Assembly: GCF_009805705.1 (NCBI RefSeq)
Contig: NZ_VSMB01000019.1
Coordinates: 1-64,000 of the forward strand
DNA: 64,000 bases
Direction: 5' to 3'
From: Ruania rhizosphaerae
Lineage (GTDB): Bacteria; Actinomycetota; Actinomycetes; Actinomycetales; Beutenbergiaceae
This document shows positions 45,064 through 52,372 of the stretch, piece after piece (position 1 is the stretch's first letter; each line of letters opens with the position of its first letter). The position numbers were made by a program, and so were the translations under genes. The notes under the pieces were generated by a model. It was not told the DNA's origin and made no database searches. It saw nothing but the letters and a program-made list of their open reading frames with translations.

Positions 45064-46453
45064 TGGTCGGCCTCTCTTCGGGAAGTCGGATCACACGGCG
45101 GCGGTCTCGCAGGGCGAGGGCCGCGGCCATCGTCATCGTGCCGAGCCGCCCGGTGAACATCAGAGCACTCAGGACGTACTTGGCGGAGTCGGGCAGGTTG
45201 GCGGTGATACCTGTGCTCAGTCCGCAGGTGGCGAAGGCGGAGATCACCTCGAACAGGATCACGTCCAGGTGCAGGTCGGTCAGGACGAGCAGTGCGAGCG
45301 TTCCGGCACCCACGAGGGTGGCACCCACGAAAGCCACCGCCACGGCGAGCCGGAGCACGGTGGGCGCGATCCGCCGTCCGAACGCTTCGATGTCCGGATC
45401 GCCTCGTGCCTCGGCAAGGATGGCGAGCACCATGACGGCGAAGGTGGTCACCTTGATCCCGCCTCCGGTGGAGGCGCTGCCGCCACCGACGAACATCAAC
45501 GCGTCCTGGATGAACCAGGTGCTCTCGGTCATGGTCGCGATGTCCACGGTCGAGAACCCGGACGATCGCGGTGTCATCCCGGCGAGCATCGCGTTGAGGA
45601 TCCGGTCGGCAACCGGGAGGGTCCCGAATGAACGAGGGTTGGCCCATTCCAGCAAGCCGATGGCGAGGGTCCCGACGACCCAGAGGATCGTGCTCGTGGC
45701 CACGGTGAGCTTCGCGTGCAGCGACCACTGCCGGGGGCGGCGCCAGTTCCGGCTGATCGAGAGGATGGCGGGGAATCCGAGCGCACCGATGAACGCCCCG
45801 ATGATGATGGGCAGCACCATCCACCAGTCACCGGCGTACTGGCCCAGACCACCTTCTTCGATGATGAAGCCCGCGTTGTTGAAGATCGAGATTGCCTGGA
45901 ACAGGCTGTGCCAGAGTGCCTCTCCGAGGGGGTAGCCGATGAGGAGGTACTTCGGGAACAGGACGATCCACAGGGCCCCCTCGATCACGGCGATGGTCGC
46001 CAGGACGGCACGCAGCAGTGAGCCGACCTCGCCGAGCCGGGTGGTCTTCGTCTCGGCCGCAGCCAGCAGCTTCTGCGTCAGCCCGATCCGACGAGAGACA
46101 GCCAGACCCAGGATCGAGGCGAGGGTCATCACCCCGAGCCCTCCGATCTGGATCCCGACGAGGATCACCACCTGGCCGAACGGCGACCAGTAGGTTGCGG
46201 TGTCGACCGTGACCAGTCCCGTCACGCACACGGCTGAGGTAGCGGTGAACAGCGCGTCCACGAACGGAGCGGGCTGACCGGTGCTGGTGGAGATCGGCAG
46301 CGAAAGCAGCGCTGTGACCACCCCGATCACCGAGGCGAAGACGATCAGTGTCAGCCGGGCCGGGGAGTGGCGTGCGACGTCGTCGACGCGTTCACGCATG
46401 CGAGTGAGCACCCCGACATCGTCGCCGGGGCGAGGGGTCTGCTCGCGTGCCAC
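45056..46453 (-). CDS. trkH: TrkH-type potassium uptake channel
   Basis: 465 residues from the GTG at 46453, fixed by CAGGAGA 4-5 nt upstream. Four repeated M1-P-M2 units; selectivity filter strands include TSAVCVTGLVTVD, FNNAGF, GGGSASTGGGIKV and FATCGLSTG, each with the conserved Gly. It brings K+ into the cell with the TrkA subunit encoded immediately downstream. First gene of the two-gene operon. Confidence 0.92.
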   Translation of the reverse strand: MAREQTPRPGDDVGVLTRMRERVDDVARHSPARLTLIVFASVIGVVTALLSLPISTSTGQPAPFVDALFTATSAVCVTGLVTVDTATYWSPFGQVVILVGIQIGGLGVMTLASILGLAVSRRIGLTQKLLAAAETKTTRLGEVGSLLRAVLATIAVIEGALWIVLFPKYLLIGYPLGEALWHSLFQAISIFNNAGFIIEEGGLGQYAGDWWMVLPIIIGAFIGALGFPAILSISRNWRRPRQWSLHAKLTVATSTILWVVGTLAIGLLEWANPRSFGTLPVADRILNAMLAGMTPRSSGFSTVDIATMTESTWFIQDALMFVGGGSASTGGGIKVTTFAVMVLAILAEARGDPDIEAFGRRIAPTVLRLAVAVAFVGATLVGAGTLALLVLTDLHLDVILFEVISAFATCGLSTGITANLPDSAKYVLSALMFTGRLGTMTMAAALALRDRRRVIRLPEERPTIG

Positions 46454-46602
46454 GTCTCTCCTGACAGCCTGCGGTCGGGACGTGCCTACTGTGCCACGTC
46501 GATCCGTGCCGGAGCAGGCAGTCACCGGTGGGTCGGGCAGCTTGATGGCCGCCGCCGGCCGCAGTCTGCATCGAGGAGGGGGCGTTCGCGCTACCGTGAG
46601 GT

Positions 46603-47784
46603 ATGCCCTGCCCCCTCACGCTGCCCTGGAGCGAGGAGCTCCTGGCGTACGACTTCGGCGCTGGGCACCCGATGGCACCGATCCGGTTGCGCCTCACGGT
46701 CGAGTTGCTGTCCGCGCTCGGGCTGCTGTCCGCTCCTGAGGTGCGGGTGGTCGACGCCGAGCCGGCTTCCGACGACGAGCTCGCCCGCGCGCACGAGCGT
46801 GCCTACATCGCGGCCGTGCGCGCAGCCTCCGAGGGCGTTCCGGATCGCTCCCGCGGGCTCGGAACCACCGACGATCCCATCTTCGCCGGGATGCATGAAG
46901 CCTCGGCCCGGATCGTGGGAGCCACCCTTGCAGGGGCGCGCGCTGTATGGCAGGAGGGGCCGGCCCGTGCAGTGAGCATCGCCGGAGGCATGCATCATGC
47001 GATGCCCGGCCGCGCCGGCGGGTTCTGCATCTACAACGATGCGGCGGTGGCGATCTCCTGGCTGCTGGCCGCCGGCTGTGAGCGTGTGCTGTACCTGGAC
47101 ATCGACGCCCATCACGGCGATGGGGTGGAGCGGGCGTTCTGGGACGATCCGCGGGTGGTGACGATCTCGGTGCACCAGAGCGGGCAGACGCTGTTCCCGG
47201 GAACGGGCTTCGCCCAGGATGTAGGGGGCCCGGACGCGCGGGGATCGGCGATCAACCTCGCTCTTCCGGAAGGTACGGGCGACGTCGCCTGGTTGCGGGG
47301 GATCGAGGCCGTCGCCGGGCCGGTGGTCCGTGAGTTCGCACCACAGGTCATCGTCAGTCAGCACGGATGCGACACTCACCGGCGCGACCCGCAGGCGAGT
47401 CTGGACCTCACGATCGATGCCCAGCGCGCAGCAGCGCAGATGGTGGGCCGGTGGGCATCGGAGCACGCCGGTGGGAGATGGCTGTCCACCGGTGGTGGGG
47501 GGTACGACCTCATCTGGACCGTCCCACGCTCGTGGGCGCATCTGGTTGCCGTCAGTGCAGGTGTGCCGCTCGCGGTGCAGACCGACCTGCCTGCCGGGTG
47601 GCTGGAGCGGGTGCGTGACTTGGGTGACGGAGACGGTCCGACCACCATGTCCGACGGCGGTGACACGGACTTCCGGTCCTGGGTCGACGGATACGACCCT
47701 GCAGATCCGGTGGACCAGGCGATCGCCGCGACACGACGTGCCGCCTTTCCTTGGCGCGGTCTTGACCCGCTCACGGCGGACTGA
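46603..47784 (+). CDS. Histone-deacetylase-like (AcuC family) amidohydrolase
   Basis: 393 residues. Zinc-dependent class I deacetylase fold: GGMHHAMPGRAGGFCIYND with the catalytic His-His pair, VLYLDIDAHHGDGVE (Asp and His zinc ligands), and STGGGGYDL near the end. A late Asp in VIVSQHGCDTH completes the site. Homologues named AcuC deacetylate acetyl-CoA synthetase in Bacillus; a protein lysine deacetylase role is inferred, not shown. A TACCGT box with GAGGT precedes the start. Confidence 0.85.
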   Translation: MPCPLTLPWSEELLAYDFGAGHPMAPIRLRLTVELLSALGLLSAPEVRVVDAEPASDDELARAHERAYIAAVRAASEGVPDRSRGLGTTDDPIFAGMHEASARIVGATLAGARAVWQEGPARAVSIAGGMHHAMPGRAGGFCIYNDAAVAISWLLAAGCERVLYLDIDAHHGDGVERAFWDDPRVVTISVHQSGQTLFPGTGFAQDVGGPDARGSAINLALPEGTGDVAWLRGIEAVAGPVVREFAPQVIVSQHGCDTHRRDPQASLDLTIDAQRAAAQMVGRWASEHAGGRWLSTGGGGYDLIWTVPRSWAHLVAVSAGVPLAVQTDLPAGWLERVRDLGDGDGPTTMSDGGDTDFRSWVDGYDPADPVDQAIAATRRAAFPWRGLDPLTAD

Positions 47785-47913
47785 TCTGCCTCCTGCGGTT
47801 CCCGTCGCCGGTGTTTTACCCCTAGGATGCTCGTCTGGGGCTTTGTCCACGTCCGACGAGGCGCAAGTTCGCCGGGCTACCAGGCACGACGACCGACAGA
47901 GGGAGAGACGAGG

Positions 47914-48129
47914 ATGGCCGACGACGGTGCACCACGCTTCCTCACGGTTGCCGAGGTGGCCGAGATGGCCCGTGTCTCCCGGATGACGGTGTACCGGATG
48001 GTTCACTCCGGTGAACTGCCGGCGATCCGGGTGGGGAAGTCCTACCGGGTGCCGCAGGCCGCCGTGGAGGAGATGCTCTCGGGCGGCCTGGGTGACTGGG
48101 GCGATCCGCGAGCCGCTTCCGGTCGCTGA
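47914..48129 (+). CDS. Small MerR/excisionase-type HTH protein (BldC-like)
   Basis: 71 residues from the ATG at 47914, with GGGAGAG upstream. Winged helix-turn-helix FLTVAEVAEMARVSRMTVYRM followed by RVGKSYRVPQAAVEEML. It corresponds to the small protein between proC and bS22 in mycobacteria (Rv0500A type) and to the BldC-like family of developmental regulators. DNA-binding regulator; targets not known. Confidence 0.88.
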   Translation: MADDGAPRFLTVAEVAEMARVSRMTVYRMVHSGELPAIRVGKSYRVPQAAVEEMLSGGLGDWGDPRAASGR

Positions 48130-48160
48130 CCCGCCGCGGCGGGTGCTGCCCTCCCGGGCA

Positions 48161-48220
48161 GGTAAGATGGCCCGATGTTCTGTCCGACGCGAGCGCCGGG
48201 GATTCCCCGGAGCGTTCGCG
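48161..48220 (+). promoter_or_regulatory. -10 box and structured leader of the bS22 gene
   Basis: TAAGAT lies at about 48162-48167. The leader contains a strong hairpin at 48188-48220 (arms CGCGAGCGCC... and ...GGAGCGTTCGCG with one bulged A and one G-T pair) before a GAGG ribosome-binding site, so it could modulate translation of the tiny r-protein. Confidence 0.5.
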
Positions 48221-48247
48221 TGATCGCCTGAGTCGTAGTGAGGTCCC

Positions 48248-48346
48248 GTGGGTTCGGTCATCAAGAAGCGTCGTAAGCGGATGGCGAAGAAGAAGCACCG
48301 CAAGCTGCTCCGCAGGACGCGTCACCAGCGCCGCAACAAGAAGTAA
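48248..48346 (+). CDS. 30S ribosomal protein bS22
   Basis: 32 residues, GTG start, GAGG about 4-5 nt upstream; too short for most gene finders. The product begins GSVIKKRRKRMAKKKHRKL and is almost entirely Lys/Arg, ending in RRTRHQRRNKK. It closely matches the mycobacterial small-subunit protein bS22 (AURKAIP1/COX24 family), which binds 16S rRNA. It follows the BldC-like gene by about 120 bp, as in mycobacteria (Rv0500A-Rv0500B). Confidence 0.92.
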   Translation: MGSVIKKRRKRMAKKKHRKLLRRTRHQRRNKK

Positions 48347-48524
48347 GAGGTTCCGCCAGTAGGGCCGCGCAGTCGGCATCGCCCTCCTGGCGGCACCTCG
48401 ACGTGACGCTCACCTGCGCTGGGCCGGACCGCTGCTCCCCAGTGGAGCCGGTCCGGCCCTTTCGCGCGCCCTCCGGCGCTCGGTCCCGGCCAGAGCTGAC
48501 GCTCGGTACCTGGCTCGCTACCCG

Positions 48525-48530
48525 TACCCT
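48525..48530 (+). promoter_or_regulatory. -10 box, leaderless glutaredoxin start
   Basis: TACCCT lies 6 nt before the GTG at 48537. Confidence 0.4.
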
Positions 48531-48536
48531 GGGATT

Positions 48537-48773
48537 GTGGATGCGCGCGTGATTCTCTACTCCCGGGACGGCTGCCACCTGTGCGATGCCGCCAGGCGTG
48601 TGGTCCGGGTGATCAGCGAACGTCGAGGAGCGACGTGGGCCGAGGTGGACGTCGACGCCGACGCCGATCTGACCGCTCGGTTCGGGGAACTCGTCCCGGT
48701 GGTCGTCGTCGACGGTGAGCAGGTCGGGTACTACCGGATCGACCCGGCGCGGCTCGAGGCTGCGCTGGCCTGA
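48537..48773 (+). CDS. Glutaredoxin-like protein
   Basis: 78 residues. Thioredoxin-fold small protein with the active-site motif DGCHLCDAA (Cys13, Cys16) and cis-Pro in LVPVVVVDGEQ. Equivalent to the mycobacterial Rv0508 type. Thiol-disulfide oxidoreductase, partner unknown. A bidirectional hairpin follows 20 nt after its stop. Confidence 0.85.
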   Translation: MDARVILYSRDGCHLCDAARRVVRVISERRGATWAEVDVDADADLTARFGELVPVVVVDGEQVGYYRIDPARLEAALA

Positions 48774-48782
48774 CGGAGCCCG

Positions 48783-48820
48783 GTACACAAACGACGGCCC
48801 TCAGCGACTCCGTGCCACAT
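48783..48820. repeat. Dispersed intergenic repeat, copy B
   Basis: Matches 9445-9482 at 33 of 38 positions. In this copy the sequence forms one arm of the terminator hairpin. Confidence 0.5.
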
Positions 48821-48843
48821 AGGCGGTGTCGCTGAGGGCCGTC
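48793..48843. terminator. Bidirectional terminator
   Basis: GACGGCCCTCAGCGAC (48793-48808) and its perfect complement at 48828-48843 form a 16-bp stem with a 19-nt loop, followed by ATTTCTT on the plus strand and TTTGTGT on the minus strand. It lies between the convergent glutaredoxin and YceI genes. Confidence 0.8.
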
Positions 48844-48925
48844 ATTTCTTGCGGCGCGGAACCGGGCAGCGTTTCACCGGCTGAACCGGGGAGGGCCTCT
48901 GTCCTGGCTCCGCGTGCGGGGGAGG

Positions 48926-49477
48926 TCAGGCCTGGCTGGCGACGGCCTGCTTCGCGGCCTGGACCTCGATCGAGATGGTGACCTTGTCGCCGACGAGGAG
49001 GCCGCCACCCTCGAGGGCGACGTTCCAGGTCAGGCCGAACTCCTTGCGGGAGATGGTGGTCTGGGCGGAGAAGCCGACCTTCTCCTCGCCATCGCTGCTG
49101 GCGAGCGCACCTTCGAACTCGACCTCGAGTGCGACCTGCTGGGTGACACCGTTGATGGTCAGGTCCCCGTGCAGGGTGAACTCCTCGCCGCTTCCCTCGA
49201 CGGAGGTCGAGGTGAAGGTCCACTCGGGGTTGGAGGCGGCGTCCCAGAAGTCCGGGCTCGTCAGGTGGCCGTCACGCTGCTCGTTGCCGGTGTGCACCGA
49301 TGCGGACTGGATCGTCACCTGGGCGGAGGAGTCGGCGAAGTTGTCGGCGATGGTGAAGGAGCCGGCGAACTCGGTGAACCGGCCACGCACCTTGGAGATG
49401 CCGGAGTGACGGACGACGAAGCCGACCTCGCTGTGGACGGGGTCGATGGCGTAGATGCCGGCGGGGATGGTGCTCAC
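48926..49477 (-). CDS. YceI family protein
   Basis: 183 residues, ATG preceded by GAGGAG. Lipocalin-like beta-barrel typical of YceI: the start GIYAIDPVHSEVGFVVRHSG and VRGRFTEFAGSFTI, with GDLTINGVTQQVALEV. Binds isoprenoids or amphiphilic lipids. No signal peptide, so it is cytoplasmic here. It is divergent from a MarR regulator, which very likely controls it. Confidence 0.9.
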   Translation of the reverse strand: MSTIPAGIYAIDPVHSEVGFVVRHSGISKVRGRFTEFAGSFTIADNFADSSAQVTIQSASVHTGNEQRDGHLTSPDFWDAASNPEWTFTSTSVEGSGEEFTLHGDLTINGVTQQVALEVEFEGALASSDGEEKVGFSAQTTISRKEFGLTWNVALEGGGLLVGDKVTISIEVQAAKQAVASQA

Positions 49478-49502
49478 GATGGATCTCCTCGGATCGAAGA
49501 AT

Positions 49503-49524
49503 TAGTTGAATCTTGTAGCAATTA
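49503..49524. promoter_or_regulatory. Putative MarR operator
   Basis: TAGTTG-N10-CAATTA forms a 22-bp dyad in an AT-rich patch within the divergent yceI/marR region; TAGTTG also pairs with CAACTA at 49535-49540. Confidence 0.5.
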
Positions 49525-49589
49525 CTGTGCGGGACAACTACCCTTGCTGTCAAGAGGTCGGTCGGGATTGATCACGCGAGAGGGACGAC

Positions 49590-50054
49590 ATGGCAGAACC
49601 ACGATGGCTGGACGCCGATCAGCAGCGACACTGGCGTGCGTTGCTCGGAGGGTCGTGGGCGTTGTTCGAGGCTCTTGGACGCGACCTCGAGGAGGCGGCT
49701 GACTTGTCGATGAACGAGTACGAGGTGATGGTGCGGCTCAGTGAGTGCGAGGGCCACACCATGCGGATGTCGCGGCTCGCTCACGACGTCATCTCCTCCC
49801 GGTCGCGGCTGACCCACACCGTCAGGCGGATGGAGGCAGCGGGATTCCTCGAGCGCCGTAGTGCGGCCGACGACGGTCGGGGGGTCGACTGCGTGCTCAC
49901 CGACGCCGGGTTCGAGAAGCTGAAAGCCGCAGCACCCGCGCACGTGGAATCTGTACGGCGGCGCCTCGTGGATGTGCTCACACCCGAGCAGCTGGAGACA
50001 GTGGGACAGGCATTCACCGAGATCCTCCGCGAGATGGACCGCCACGAACCCTGA
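49590..50054 (+). CDS. MarR family transcriptional regulator
   Basis: 154 residues. Winged helix with MSRLAHDVISSRSRLTHTVRRME recognition helix and the RRSAADDGRGVDCVLTDAG wing, plus the dimer-forming end helices. Preceded by AGAGGGACG. Divergent from yceI with a 22-bp dyad in between, so it probably represses both. Ligand unknown. Confidence 0.9.
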   Translation: MAEPRWLDADQQRHWRALLGGSWALFEALGRDLEEAADLSMNEYEVMVRLSECEGHTMRMSRLAHDVISSRSRLTHTVRRMEAAGFLERRSAADDGRGVDCVLTDAGFEKLKAAAPAHVESVRRRLVDVLTPEQLETVGQAFTEILREMDRHEP

Positions 50055-50120
50055 ACGAGGAGGTGACCGGCTTCACGCCGGTTGCCGCACACGGGGGTCA
50101 GGGACGTCGTCGGGGTTTGC

Positions 50121-50126
50121 GACACT
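50121..50126 (+). promoter_or_regulatory. -10 box, leaderless start of the ccs region
   Basis: GACACT lies 6 nt before the ATG at 50133. It would drive the five-gene cytochrome operon. Confidence 0.35.
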
Positions 50127-50132
50127 GGTGCC

Positions 50133-50777
50133 ATGGTCTATACGACGGTCCATCTGATCCGGCACGGCGAGGTCTACAACCCCGACCGGGTGCTCTACGG
50201 CCGTCTCGCGGGGTATCCCTTGTCGGCCCGCGGCCGCGAGATGGCCGAGCGGGTCGCCTCCACGCTGCGGGAGCAAGGTGCAGACATCGTCGATGTGACT
50301 GCCTCGCCGCTGTTGCGTGCGCAGCAGACCGCCACCCCGATCGCCGAGGGGTTCGGGCTCGAGCTCGGCACGGATGAGCGGGTGATCGAGGCCGGTAACC
50401 ACTTCGAGGGGACTTCTGTGGCGAAGGACCCCACCCACCTGCTGCGACCGGCGCGGGTGGTCAAGCTGGTCAACCCCTGGAAGCCCTCCTGGGGTGAGCC
50501 CTACGTCGAGGTGATCGAGCGGATGACCGCCGCGATTCGCGAGGCGCGGGCCCGGGCAGCCGGCCACGAGGCCGTGCTGGTCTCCCACCAGTTGCCCATC
50601 TGGACCATGCGCCGCCATCTCGAGGGTCGCAGCATGGTGCACGATCCTCGTAAGCGCAACACCACGCTTGCGTCGATCACCTCGCTCACGTTCGATGACG
50701 GCACGCTCATCACTGTTGACTATGCCGAACCGTGCCGCGACCTGCTGCCAGATACCTCGACGGCGGTGCTTCCGTGA
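50133..50777 (+). CDS. Histidine phosphatase family protein
   Basis: 214 residues. Phosphoglycerate-mutase-like phosphatase with the catalytic HLIRHGEV motif (His11) near the start and VLVSHQLPIW for the second histidine. Leads the cytochrome c biogenesis operon as in mycobacteria (Rv0525 type), although its role there is unknown. The stop overlaps the next start as GTGA. Confidence 0.88.
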   Translation: MVYTTVHLIRHGEVYNPDRVLYGRLAGYPLSARGREMAERVASTLREQGADIVDVTASPLLRAQQTATPIAEGFGLELGTDERVIEAGNHFEGTSVAKDPTHLLRPARVVKLVNPWKPSWGEPYVEVIERMTAAIREARARAAGHEAVLVSHQLPIWTMRRHLEGRSMVHDPRKRNTTLASITSLTFDDGTLITVDYAEPCRDLLPDTSTAVLP

Positions 50778-51370
50778 CCGGTCCCTCGCGGCGCCGTGTG
50801 GTCGCCGGGGCGCTGGCCGCAGTCGCCGGGCTGACCGTGGCTGCGTGCAGTGCGGATGCCACTACCACCGCCGACGCCGAGGTCGACACCGGCTACGTCT
50901 CCGGAGATGGCAGCGTGCAGACCTGGCCGCGGGGCGAGCGTGGCGACGTCGTCGAGCTCGCGGGGGTCACGTTCGAGGAAGAGCCGGTCGATCTGGCTGA
51001 CTGGCGCGGGGATATCACCGTGCTGAACTTCTGGTACGCCGAGTGCCCGCCCTGCCGGGCGGAGGCTCCCGATCTGGCGCAGGTGCACGAGGAGTATTCC
51101 GACGAGGGCGTGCATCTGCTCGGTGTGAACCACACCAACGAACCAGCGACGGCACTCGCGTTCGAGCGGCGTTTCGAGGTGCCGTATCCGAGCCTGTACG
51201 ACTCCGACGCCGCCGGGGTCGCGGCATTGCAGGGCGTGGTGCCGTTGCAGGCGATGCCCAGCACAGTGGTGATCGATCAGGACGGCCGCGTGGCCGCCCG
51301 GGTGGTGGGCCGGGTGGAGGCCAGCACGCTGAGTGCACTGATCGACGACGTACGGGCCGAGGTGCCGTGA
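50774..51370 (+). CDS. TlpA/ResA-like thioredoxin-fold lipoprotein
   Basis: 198 residues from a GTG overlapping the previous stop. Signal peptide with a twin-arginine-like RRR and lipobox Cys25 (TVAAC), then a thioredoxin domain with CPPC at Cys91-Cys94. Reduces apocytochrome c disulfides outside the membrane with electrons delivered by CcdA. The cis-Pro is in LQAMPSTVVID. Overlaps ccdA by 4 bp. Confidence 0.9.
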   Translation: MTGPSRRRVVAGALAAVAGLTVAACSADATTTADAEVDTGYVSGDGSVQTWPRGERGDVVELAGVTFEEEPVDLADWRGDITVLNFWYAECPPCRAEAPDLAQVHEEYSDEGVHLLGVNHTNEPATALAFERRFEVPYPSLYDSDAAGVAALQGVVPLQAMPSTVVIDQDGRVAARVVGRVEASTLSALIDDVRAEVP

Positions 51371-52176
51371 CCTGGTGGGAGCAACTCGGCCGCACCTTCG
51401 CCGAGACCGTCTTCTCGGGGCCGCTGCTCGCGGCAGCCCCGGTGGCGCTGCTGGCTGGGTTCATCTCGTTCGCTTCGCCGTGCGTGCTGCCGCTGGTTCC
51501 GGGCTATCTCGGCTACGTCGGGGGAATGGTGGGCGCCGATGCCGGTGGGGCGGGCCGTACGCCGGCCGCTCGCGGCAGCACGCAGGCGACCCGCCGTGCC
51601 CGCATGCGGCTCGTCCTCGGCGTGCTCGGATTCATCGCCGGTTTCACGGCGGTGTTCACCGCCACCACGATGGCGCTGGCCGGGATCGGTGTGGCGCTGG
51701 TGCGCTGGCAGGACGAGCTGTTGCGCGGCCTCGGTGTGGTGGTGATCGTCATGGGGCTGGCCTTCATCGGTGCGTTGCCGTTCTTGCAGCGCGAGCGCCG
51801 ACTGCACTTCTCCCCGCGTGCCGGGGTGTGGGGTGCGCCGCTGCTCGGTGTGGTCTTCGGCATCGGTTGGGCGCCCTGTATCGGTCCGACGCTCGCCGCG
51901 GTGCAGAGTCTGGCGATCGGTGGTGCCGATCCGATCCGCGCGCTCGTGTTGGTGCTGCTGTACTGCCTGGGCCTGGGGCTGCCGTTCGTGCTCGTGGCGC
52001 TGGGGTTGCGCTCCTCGGAGCGGATGATGGTCTTCCTGCGCCGGCACCGGCTCGCGATGATGCGGATCGGCGGTGGTCTCCTGGTGCTGCTGGGGCTGGC
52101 GATGGTGACGGGACTGTGGAGCCAGCTGGCGTCGTGGCTGCAGGGGTACGTCGCAGACTTCGAGGTGTTGGTGTGA
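51367..52176 (+). CDS. ccdA: Cytochrome c biogenesis protein CcdA
   Basis: 269 residues from a GTG overlapping the previous stop. Six membrane helices in the DsbD/CcdA fold with redox cysteines in SFASPCVLPLVPGY and GIGWAPCIGPTL. Carries reducing equivalents from cytoplasmic thioredoxin to the TlpA-like lipoprotein. The C-terminus and stop codon lie inside the first copy of a 90-bp tandem repeat. Confidence 0.93.
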   Translation: MTWWEQLGRTFAETVFSGPLLAAAPVALLAGFISFASPCVLPLVPGYLGYVGGMVGADAGGAGRTPAARGSTQATRRARMRLVLGVLGFIAGFTAVFTATTMALAGIGVALVRWQDELLRGLGVVVIVMGLAFIGALPFLQRERRLHFSPRAGVWGAPLLGVVFGIGWAPCIGPTLAAVQSLAIGGADPIRALVLVLLYCLGLGLPFVLVALGLRSSERMMVFLRRHRLAMMRIGGGLLVLLGLAMVTGLWSQLASWLQGYVADFEVLV

Positions 52177-52369
52177 GCGCGAGGAGGCCTCGCGGAGGTA
52201 CGGCGAGGGACGAGGTGTGCCGGAGCAGGGCACCGCAGTGCTTGCACGAAGGGGAGCATGGTGTGAGCGCGAGGAGGCCTCGCGGAGGTACGGCGAGGGA
52301 CGAGGTGTGCCGGAGCAGGGCACCGCAGTGCTTGCACGAAGGGGAGCATGGTGTGAGCGCGAGGAGGCC
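52171..52369 (+). repeat. 90-bp tandem direct repeat (2.2 copies)
   Basis: 52171-52260 and 52261-52350 are identical over 90 bp, followed by 19 bp of a third copy. Each unit carries GCGAGGAGGCC, the same as the resB ribosome-binding site. The first unit includes the ccdA stop. Unit length is a multiple of three. Confidence 0.95.
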
Positions 52370-52372
52370 GCA

